Origin: Clostridiales bacterium
GTDB lineage: Bacteria; Bacillota; Clostridia; Oscillospirales; QAMX01
Direction: 5' to 3'
Assembly: GCA_016303065.1 (NCBI GenBank)
Contig: JAEDMJ010000061.1
Location: 1-9,733 of the forward strand
Length of the DNA stretch: 9,733 bases
Shown: piece after piece, positions 1 to 4,464 of the stretch
Numbering within the stretch: the first letter of the stretch is position 1
Layout of the letters: every line of letters begins with the position of its first letter
Program-made: the position numbers and the translations under genes
Notes under the pieces: model-generated
Seen by the model: the letters and a program-made list of their open reading frames with translations, nothing else
What the model was told of the DNA's origin: nothing
Database searches by the model: none

Positions 1-177
1 GAGAAGATACTTGCCGAGCACGCTCCTGCTTCTCTCAAAGGACAGTGCGGAGATATTGCGAAGATCCATCACCGTCTTGACGTAGCAGCTTTCTTGTTGG
101 AGGAGCTTATCAAAGAAAACAAACTTATAGTTCCGAACGAAAAAACGCCTCTCTGTATTTGGGGTGTGAAAGCCTAA
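1..177 (+). CDS. 3' end of an unidentified protein gene (5' truncated by window edge)
   Basis: Frame 1 is open from the first base to a TAA at 175-177 and gives the last 58 residues of a protein. The tail is rich in helix-forming, charged residues (segments such as DIAKIHHRLDVAAFLLEELI and KENKLIVPNE) and ends in LCIWGVKA. The pattern could be a small helical or winged-helix domain, but I do not recognise the family. Codon use is AT-richer, like the ATPase gene downstream, so it belongs to the same accessory segment. A strong hairpin terminator follows directly and its A-rich arm begins inside the stop codon, which supports this being a genuine gene end. Confidence 0.6.
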   Translation, partial: EKILAEHAPASLKGQCGDIAKIHHRLDVAAFLLEELIKENKLIVPNEKTPLCIWGVKA

Positions 178-226
178 AAATATATTGCCGAGAGTGACCA
201 TATGGTTGCTCTCGGTGGCTTTTTAG
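174..226 (+). terminator. Rho-independent terminator, first copy of a repeated hairpin
   Basis: CCGAGAG (188-194) pairs with CTCTCGG (209-215). The inside continues through two G-T wobbles into the palindrome ACCATATGGT (197-206). An outer CTAAAAA/TTTTTAG pairing (174-180 with 220-226) supplies the U-tract. It ends the partial gene to its left. A diverged copy lies at 2709-2759. Confidence 0.8.
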
Positions 227-283
227 TCTAAATTACAAAAATAAATGTAAACCAACGGTTGATGAAAACTTTCATATGTCTAA

Positions 284-312
284 TTGACAATCGACCGAAA
301 ATATGCTATACT
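284..312 (+). promoter_or_regulatory. Strong sigma-A promoter for the leader-ATPase-XRE operon
   Basis: TTGACA (284-289), a 17-base spacer and TATACT (307-312), with a TGn extended -10 (304-306). This is near consensus. Transcription should start around 319, leaving a leader of more than 300 bases before the ATPase start. Such a strong promoter ahead of two terminators is the usual layout of an attenuation-controlled gene. Confidence 0.85.
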
Positions 313-357
313 ATTAGCGTAATCAAATTACAAATTCAGCCAAAGGAGGCGATTATT

Positions 358-411
358 ATGATAAACACTTATATTTATCGGATGTCATATGTATCGCCTG
401 CGGTATGCTGA
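358..411 (+). CDS. Leader peptide of a transcriptional attenuator, 17 aa
   Basis: ATG at 358 lies 8 bases behind a perfect SD (AAAGGAGG, 342-349). The ORF reads MINTYIYRMSYVSPAVC and ends in TGA (409-411). It is the first ORF on the transcript. Its coding sequence contains one arm (377-388) of an antiterminator helix that competes with a terminator at 438-457. A ribosome held near the end of the ORF would leave that arm free and allow read-through. A ribosome over codons 7-10 would cover it and favour termination. The position and size match leader peptides of drug-inducible resistance genes, but I do not recognise this peptide and the signal it senses is unknown. Confidence 0.7.
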   Translation: MINTYIYRMSYVSPAVC

Positions 412-463
412 ACGCAAGGTTTATATAGTTTTTGATGCACATCCGATCTCGGGTGTGTTTTTT
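377..463 (+). promoter_or_regulatory. Attenuator 1: antiterminator and intrinsic terminator
   Basis: The terminator stem is CACATCCG (438-445) with CGGGTGTG (450-457), loop ATCT, followed by six T (458-463). The competing antiterminator is ATCGGATGT (377-385) with ACATCCGAT (439-447), nine perfect pairs. It extends by CAT/ATG (386-388 with 435-437) across one bulged C. The two helices share bases 438-447, so only one can form. The 5' arm lies inside the leader peptide, tying the choice to translation. Confidence 0.75.
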
Positions 464-526
464 GTTTGCCTAAAATATCTCTCTTTGGCGAACATATAGC
501 TTTATGCACCCGTAGGGGTGCTTTTT
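464..526 (+). terminator. Attenuator 2: second tandem terminator in the leader, with preceding hairpin
   Basis: GCACCC (506-511) pairs with GGGTGC (516-521) and is followed by five T (522-526), a compact intrinsic terminator before the operon's genes. Ahead of it, GTTTGCC (464-470) can pair with GGCGAAC (487-493), one pair being a wobble. The 5' side of the second terminator (505-512) is also complementary to the 3' arm of terminator 1 (450-457), so the two terminators can be coupled. Confidence 0.7.
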
Positions 527-595
527 GTTTTCCGTGGAAAGCCCTCGAATATGAGTCAAGCGGAAAATTCAGCAAACACGAAAGGAGAATTTTTT

Positions 596-685
596 ATGAT
601 GACTGCTATTACAACACTTTTGAAAAATGAAAGAGGGGATGCCCATGAAGAGATTGAAAAACAAAATATTATCTATGGAGCCTAA
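596..685 (+). CDS. Second short ORF overlapping the ATPase start, 29 aa, possible coupling peptide
   Basis: A tandem ATG-ATG (596-601) sits 8 bases behind AAAGGAG (581-587), a far better ribosome site than any in front of the ATPase. The ORF begins MMTAITTLLKNERGD and ends at TAA 683-685, overlapping the first 41 bases of the ATPase gene in another frame. The likely ATPase SD (AGAGGGG, 632-638) lies inside it. Ribosomes translating it would open that region and could re-initiate, so translational coupling or a second layer of control is plausible. The leader-peptide SD and this SD share the context ATTCAGC...AAAGGAG. Whether the peptide has its own function cannot be told. Confidence 0.5.
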   Translation: MMTAITTLLKNERGDAHEEIEKQNIIYGA

Positions 686-2459
686 CACGACCTCATACAA
701 GGCTATGTATGAAGGCAGTATGACCATCGTTGATCCCGCGCATCCAACGATGGAGCCTTATGTCGATTACAGTTCAACTTATTACAACGAAAGCATTGGA
801 TTCGATATATCTACCACGCACAAGTTGGCGCAGGATAAGCCAACGGTGGTGATCAGTATTCCTTGTACTACGCTTGAAATCGATATTCCCGACAAATCAA
901 CCGAGAGCGTAGAAGCAGACTTTTGCCTTCGCGCTTTCAAAAAATACATTGATGAGCTAAATGCTGAACTCTATAACCGTAGCCGACCCGATAACGAAAA
1001 CGGAAAGTATTATCTGTGTGCGCCGGGCGGAGAGATCATAAAAAGAAACACAGCGTATTTTGCGCTGTGTCCGCAGAAGGATTACACCAACGGTTCGGGT
1101 TCAACCGTGTATCTTTTGAACGATGGAGCATCCCGACCGCCGCTGATGTGCCTGTGTATCAGAATTCAAGTTCAGTTTCCTATAAAGAAGCTACGCAAAA
1201 CCTTACAAATGATGTGCCGTGATCTTCCCGATGCGGTTGACCGTTTCGTCTTAGACTTCGATATCGAGGGGCTGAAGAAAGCAACAGAACTTGCAAAAAA
1301 GCAATCTTCCATTCGAGCATGGTTAAAGGATAGCAACTATTGTGCATTTGTAGCCAACGGCAGCATCTTGCCGCGCGCAAAAGGTACAGATCTGCCGATG
1401 TCCGATGCGATTCCGTTCAGATCCACGCCCGATGATGAGATTGAGATTTGTGGTGTCCGCGGTATGGGAATCAAAAAGGGCGTTACCGTAATCACAGGCG
1501 GTGGCTATTCGGGCAAATCCACCTTACTTGATGCCATTTCCGCAGGAATCTACGACCACGCTATTGGTGATGGACGTGAGCTGTGCATTACCGATGAAAG
1601 CGCCGTAACCATATCCGCAGAAGACGGCAGAAGTGTCAAACACGTCAATATTTCGCCCTTTATCAAGTGGTTGCCGGGTGGAGACACAAGTGATTTCTCC
1701 ACAGATCATGCATCGGGCTCGACCTCGCAAGCAGCGAACATTATGGAGGCTGTTGATTGTGGTTCCAATCTATTGCTCATTGACGAGGATAGAAGTGCCA
1801 CCAACTTTATGATCCGCGACCGCATGATGAAGGAGCTTATCGAAAAAGAGCCTATCACACCATTTACCGATAGAGTAAACGAGCTTCACAAGACTCACGG
1901 TGTTTCTACCATACTCGTTATCGGCGGTAGCGGTGAATATCTTTCCGTTGCCGATAAGATATATATGATGGAGGATTATCTGATTCACGATGTAACCGAA
2001 AAATCGAAGAATATCTGTAATTACTACAATGTAACTTCCATATTGCCCTCGTCTGCAAATTGGCAACAATGCAGAACGCTTTATTCTGACCGCTTTTCCT
2101 CTTATCCCGAAGGAAGTGGCACGGAAAAGCTTGAAGTTTCGGATATGGGATTTGTCATTATCGGTGACGAAAAGATCGATGTGCGCGGACTTCACGATAT
2201 TGTTTCTCCCCGTCAGCTTGATACACTTGGCTTTATGCTGCGTTATTTGGAGGTGTCAAACAACGACATAAAGATCGATATCGAAAGGAAGATCAATGAT
2301 CTGTATGCACGGATTGATGAGGAAGGAATTGATTTTCTCTATTCTTCATTCTTCACAACCTGTGAAAGATTCCTTGATCTGCCTCGCGAGCAGGAGCTGA
2401 TGGCACTTATCAACCGTATGCGAAAGATCAATATGGTGAAAGGCGGTGGTGTGATATGA
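645..2459 (+). CDS. Predicted ATPase of the ABC class (COG3044 / PF09818), 604 aa
   Basis: The protein matches, from memory, the ABC-class ATPase family PF09818, a soluble P-loop ATPase without membrane segments and of unsettled function. Numbered from ATG 645: an N-terminal region of about 230 residues; the block VANGSILPRAKG; RGMGIKKGVTVITGGGYSGKST with the Walker A lysine at K291; GDGRE; a signature-like ASGSTSQAANI (356-366); Walker B LLLIDED with D380/E381; NFMIRDR; and ITPF and STILVIGGSGEY further on. All catalytic motifs are intact. I prefer 645 over the in-frame ATG at 627 because AGAGGGG (632-638) lies 6 bases ahead of it, while 627 has no SD. It is the first full gene behind a leader-peptide attenuator and overlaps the XRE gene by 4 bases, so the two form an operon. 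The N-terminal ~100 residues are less like the family as I recall it. A role in drug or translation stress is suggested only by the leader. Confidence 0.88.
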   Translation: MKRLKNKILSMEPNTTSYKAMYEGSMTIVDPAHPTMEPYVDYSSTYYNESIGFDISTTHKLAQDKPTVVISIPCTTLEIDIPDKSTESVEADFCLRAFKKYIDELNAELYNRSRPDNENGKYYLCAPGGEIIKRNTAYFALCPQKDYTNGSGSTVYLLNDGASRPPLMCLCIRIQVQFPIKKLRKTLQMMCRDLPDAVDRFVLDFDIEGLKKATELAKKQSSIRAWLKDSNYCAFVANGSILPRAKGTDLPMSDAIPFRSTPDDEIEICGVRGMGIKKGVTVITGGGYSGKSTLLDAISAGIYDHAIGDGRELCITDESAVTISAEDGRSVKHVNISPFIKWLPGGDTSDFSTDHASGSTSQAANIMEAVDCGSNLLLIDEDRSATNFMIRDRMMKELIEKEPITPFTDRVNELHKTHGVSTILVIGGSGEYLSVADKIYMMEDYLIHDVTEKSKNICNYYNVTSILPSSANWQQCRTLYSDRFSSYPEGSGTEKLEVSDMGFVIIGDEKIDVRGLHDIVSPRQLDTLGFMLRYLEVSNNDIKIDIERKINDLYARIDEEGIDFLYSSFFTTCERFLDLPREQELMALINRMRKINMVKGGGVI

Positions 2460-2683
2460 GTATGCCGACTTATCATATAACGATTGCGGACAAAATCAAG
2501 GCATACCGCAACGAAAACAATCTGTCACTAAAGGAATTCGGCAAGTTGATTGGCGTTTCTGCTCAAGCGGTATGCAAGTGGGAGCAGAATATTTGCTATC
2601 CCGATATTATCTTTCTGCCGCATCTTGCTCAGATTTTGAGTTGTTCGACCGATGATTTTTTTGAATTCGCAAAGATTGTGTGA
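2456..2683 (+). CDS. Small XRE-family helix-turn-helix regulator, 75 aa
   Basis: A single HTH_3 (XRE/Cro) DNA-binding domain covers about residues 8-65: IADKIKAYRNENNLSLKEFG, then LIGVSAQAVCKWEQ with the recognition helix around residues 34-43, then the usual YPDIIFLPHLAQIL helix. There is no room for a sensor domain. The start overlaps the ATPase stop in an ATGA arrangement (2456-2459), so translation is coupled. GGTGG at 2445-2449 can serve as SD, and ATG 2462 is an alternative start. As the last gene of the attenuated operon it could be an autoregulator or a partner of the ATPase. Its target is not visible: I see no obvious repeated operator at the operon promoter. Confidence 0.85.
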   Translation: MSMPTYHITIADKIKAYRNENNLSLKEFGKLIGVSAQAVCKWEQNICYPDIIFLPHLAQILSCSTDDFFEFAKIV

Positions 2684-2708
2684 GTAAATAGTGATGTTTG
2701 TTTGCTTA

Positions 2709-2759
2709 ATAACAAAGTGTCGAGAGTAATCATTTGGTCGCTCTTGGCGGCTTTGTTAT
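2709..2759. terminator. Long bidirectional hairpin terminator, second copy of the repeated hairpin
   Basis: ATAACAAAG (2709-2717) pairs perfectly with CTTTGTTAT (2751-2759). An inner GTCGAGAG (2719-2726) pairs with CTCTTGGC (2741-2748) using wobbles and one bulged G. It ends the XRE operon from the left and could also stop minus-strand transcripts from tnpV. Bases 2719-2751 match 187-219 at 26 of 33 positions. Confidence 0.75.
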
Positions 2760-2787
2760 AGACTAATTCACAAATTTATGATATAAT
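2759..2787 (+). promoter_or_regulatory. Candidate promoter of a lost plus-strand gene
   Basis: TAGACT (2759-2764), a 17-base spacer and TATAAT (2782-2787) with an extended -10 TGA (2779-2781). It follows the terminator just as the promoter at 284 follows the first terminator copy. It would transcribe an AT-rich leader with an SD (AAAGGAG, 2870-2876) and ATG (2884-2886) that is at once followed by TAA, then run antisense through tnpV. Confidence 0.5.
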
Positions 2788-2796
2788 TATTCCAAA

Positions 2797-3243
2797 TCAC
2801 ACAACCTTTTCATTCTGATTTGTGTCTATAAGACAAGCGCTTAAAAAACGGGAAATCACAAAAAATAAGAAAGGAGAGTGCATATGTAACACCTCCTGCA
2901 AAACGATTTCTTCTGCGCTTGCCTTGATGTTGTTCATCTCGGCAACCCAACGAAGCATATCACGAGCTTTCAAATCATCGTCAATACCTCTTTCGTAAGT
3001 GAGCCGGGTTATGATAGTTTCAAGCATTTCGTTTGCTTCAATGTCGATTTCGCAAAGTCGCTGATTAAGTGTGCCTTCCATAAGAAGCGAGGTATGATAG
3101 CCTTTGCGATGCTTTTTGAGGTATTCGAGGTGCAATCTTCCGTATTTGCCGATCTCCTTTTGTTCGGGAAGTTCAAGCAAGGGATAATATTGCTCTCCTC
3201 TAAGTTCGTAGGTGATTCCGTCTTGTTCAATGTACTTTTTCAT
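2797..3243 (-). CDS. tnpV: TnpV family transposon-encoded protein, with extended C-terminus
   Basis: The sequence matches TnpV (PF14198), a small protein found in mobile elements of clostridia whose function is unclear. Numbered from the start at 3243: the TYELRGEQYYPLLELPEQ segment (about residues 11-28), IGKYGRLHLEYLKKHRKGYHT, and the C-terminal LKARDMLRWVAEMNN and EEIVLQEVL blocks. I take ATG 3243 (148 aa), not 3255, because AAAGGATGG lies at the right distance before it and the usual TnpV start follows. The family normally ends near EEIVLQEV. Here about 28 more residues (from codon 2883) follow with AT-rich, hydrophobic, non-TnpV content, as if the original stop had been lost at an insertion junction. 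That tail starts at a Met with its own SD (GGAGG on the minus strand, 2896-2892). Confidence 0.82.
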   Translation of the reverse strand: MKKYIEQDGITYELRGEQYYPLLELPEQKEIGKYGRLHLEYLKKHRKGYHTSLLMEGTLNQRLCEIDIEANEMLETIITRLTYERGIDDDLKARDMLRWVAEMNNIKASAEEIVLQEVLHMHSPFLFFVISRFLSACLIDTNQNEKVV

Positions 3244-3271
3244 ATATTGCACCATCCTTTCATTTGATGCT

Positions 3272-3300
3272 TTTAGTGTACTATAAAGACGGAAAATCTA
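3272..3300 (-). promoter_or_regulatory. Weak candidate promoter for tnpV
   Basis: On the minus strand, TTGTAG, a 17-base spacer and TACACT lie about 30 bases ahead of the tnpV start. Only the spacing and part of each hexamer fit the consensus, so this is tentative. Confidence 0.3.
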
Positions 3301-3310
3301 CAAATGTGCA

Positions 3311-3357
3311 AAAAAAGAAAGATACGAGAAACACCGAAATGTTCTCGTATCTTTCTT
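3311..3357 (-). terminator. Orphan terminator reading leftward
   Basis: AGAAAGATACGAGAA (3316-3330) and TTCTCGTATCTTTCT (3342-3356) form a perfect 15-base stem, extended by one A-T pair. The run of A at 3311-3316 becomes a T-tract on the minus strand, so it stops leftward transcription. No minus-strand gene lies between it and purC, so the gene it served has been lost or lies elsewhere. Confidence 0.7.
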
Positions 3358-3407
3358 CGCCTTCGCAATGCTCGTTATTCCTAATTTTCAGAAACTGTCC
3401 TTAGGAA

Positions 3408-3435
3408 CCCGAAGAGCTTCTCTTCGGGGCTTTTC
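3408..3435 (+). terminator. Orphan terminator reading rightward, ahead of purC
   Basis: CCCGAAGAG (3408-3416) pairs with CTCTTCGGG (3420-3428) across a 3-base loop, followed by GCTTTTCC. It would end a plus-strand gene to its left, but none is present. It insulates purC from upstream transcription. Confidence 0.6.
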
Positions 3436-3486
3436 CTGACTTTTGCGGGCGGAGAAATCTGTTTTGCCGGACAAGTGTTTTCTTTG

Positions 3487-3515
3487 TTGATATACCTGCA
3501 AAAATATGGTATACT
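3487..3515 (+). promoter_or_regulatory. purC promoter
   Basis: TTGATA (3487-3492), a 17-base spacer and TATACT (3510-3515), with an extended -10 TGG (3507-3509). Transcription would begin near 3522, giving a 5' UTR of about 100 bases. I see no recognisable PurR box or known purine riboswitch motif. Confidence 0.75.
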
Positions 3516-3538
3516 TAATCGTCTGAAAATTCGGATAT

Positions 3539-3582
3539 GCGCAGGAAAAGCCGGGGGTTGGGGCTTGGGCTTTCCGCTGCGC
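3539..3582 (+). promoter_or_regulatory. Structured hairpin with G-rich loop in the purC 5' UTR
   Basis: GCGCA (3539-3543) pairs with TGCGC (3578-3582). GGAAA (3544-3548) pairs with TTTCC (3571-3575) and GCC (3550-3552) with GGC (3568-3570), with small bulges. The loop holds three G-runs (3553-3557, 3560-3563, 3567-3569, the last partly in the stem). It lies between the promoter and the SD and may be regulatory. It matches no riboswitch I know. Confidence 0.45.
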
Positions 3583-3619
3583 TGAACGATATCATTTTTT
3601 CGCAAAGGAGCAGAGTTAT

Positions 3620-4303
3620 ATGGAAAAAGTTTACGTGGGAAAGACCAAGGACGTTTACAGGCTTGAAAACGGAAACGTCCTGCTGAAGTTCAAGGACGAC
3701 TGCACGGGCAGGGACGGAGTCTTTGACCCCGGCGAGAACAGCGTCGGCCTTACTATCGAGGGCATCGGCAAGGCAAATCTTCAGACTTCGGTCTACTATT
3801 TCGAGCTTCTGAAGGCCGCGGGCATAAAGACCCACTACGTCAGCGCCGACATCGGGAACGCCGCCATGGAAGTTCTTCCCGCCACCGTTTTCGGTCACGG
3901 ACTTGAGGTCATATGCCGCCTTGTCGCCACCGGAAGCTTCATCCGCCGCTACGGCGAATACATGGCGGACGGCACCGTCCTTGAGGGCGGATACGTTGAG
4001 TGCACCTTTAAGAACGACGAGAAGGGTGATCCCCTTGTCACCTGCGAGGGGCTTGCCGCGCTGGGCATCATGACTCCGGAGATGTTTGCAAGCATGAAGG
4101 AGCAGACGCTCAGGATCACCGGGATAGTTGCCGACGATCTTAAAAGCATCGGCCTTGATCTCTGGGACATCAAGTTTGAATTCGGCTACAACAACGGCGA
4201 AGTTATTCTCATCGACGAGATCGCTTCGGGCAATATGCGCGTCTATAAGGACGGCAGGATCGTTGAACCGGTCGAGCTGACAAAGCTTATCCTGAACCGC
4301 TGA
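3620..4303 (+). CDS. purC: Phosphoribosylaminoimidazole-succinocarboxamide (SAICAR) synthase, 227 aa
   Basis: PurC (EC 6.3.2.6) joins CAIR and aspartate using ATP in de novo purine synthesis, in the cytoplasm. Visible motifs are the N-terminal GKTKDVYRL (7-15), the substrate region LEVICRLVATGSFIRR (95-110), KNDEKGDPLV (131-140), DIKFEFGY (183-190) and LIDEIASGNMRVY (197-209). The length is close to the usual 230-240 residues. It is the variant with DGVFDPGEN where many PurCs have ISAFD, and IASGNMRVY where many have ISPDTCRLW, so a divergent clostridial type. ATG 3620 follows an AAAGGAG SD. It stands alone, with its own promoter and terminator, outside any purine operon. Confidence 0.93.
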   Translation: MEKVYVGKTKDVYRLENGNVLLKFKDDCTGRDGVFDPGENSVGLTIEGIGKANLQTSVYYFELLKAAGIKTHYVSADIGNAAMEVLPATVFGHGLEVICRLVATGSFIRRYGEYMADGTVLEGGYVECTFKNDEKGDPLVTCEGLAALGIMTPEMFASMKEQTLRITGIVADDLKSIGLDLWDIKFEFGYNNGEVILIDEIASGNMRVYKDGRIVEPVELTKLILNR

Positions 4304-4311
4304 AGAAAAAT

Positions 4312-4339
4312 TTTTCCCTCCGGCGCGCCGGAGGGAAAA
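4312..4339 (+). terminator. Perfect 28-base palindrome behind purC
   Basis: TTTTCCCTCCGGCG and its exact reverse complement meet at 4325/4326, a very stable hairpin 8 bases behind the purC stop. It has no clear T-run on the plus strand, so it may act as a 3' stability hairpin or together with the next hairpin. Confidence 0.6.
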
Positions 4340-4344
4340 CCGAA

Positions 4345-4384
4345 AAACGATACCTCCGGAACAATCCCTGTTCCGGAGGTATTT
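4345..4384. terminator. Bidirectional terminator between purC and the GH36-like gene
   Basis: ATACCTCCGGAACA (4350-4363) pairs perfectly with TGTTCCGGAGGTAT (4369-4382), loop 5 bases. On the minus strand it is followed after two bases by five T (complement of 4344-4348), a good terminator for the convergent glycosidase. On the plus strand only a short TTT follows. Confidence 0.75.
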
Positions 4385-4464
4385 GTGTCCGGGGCGCTTT
4401 CCTCCAGGAAGGCCCCGGCAGTTTTTTGTTTTCGGGGCGCGGAGGGAAAGGCGTGGGGAAAGCT

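Noticed and set aside
375..575. 66-residue minus-strand ORF in the operon leader
   Set aside because: It overlaps the attenuator hairpins on the opposite strand, which explain the sequence better.
1770..2195. 141-residue minus-strand ORF inside the ATPase gene
   Set aside because: It is antisense to the Walker B region and beyond; no motif, no SD.
3553..3570. G-quadruplex in the purC 5' UTR
   Set aside because: Only three runs of three or more G are present; a four-run quadruplex cannot be built without two-layer stacking.
3381..3605. 74-residue minus-strand ORF upstream of purC
   Set aside because: It runs through the purC promoter, UTR hairpin and orphan terminator, and is low-complexity Lys/Pro-rich without a motif.
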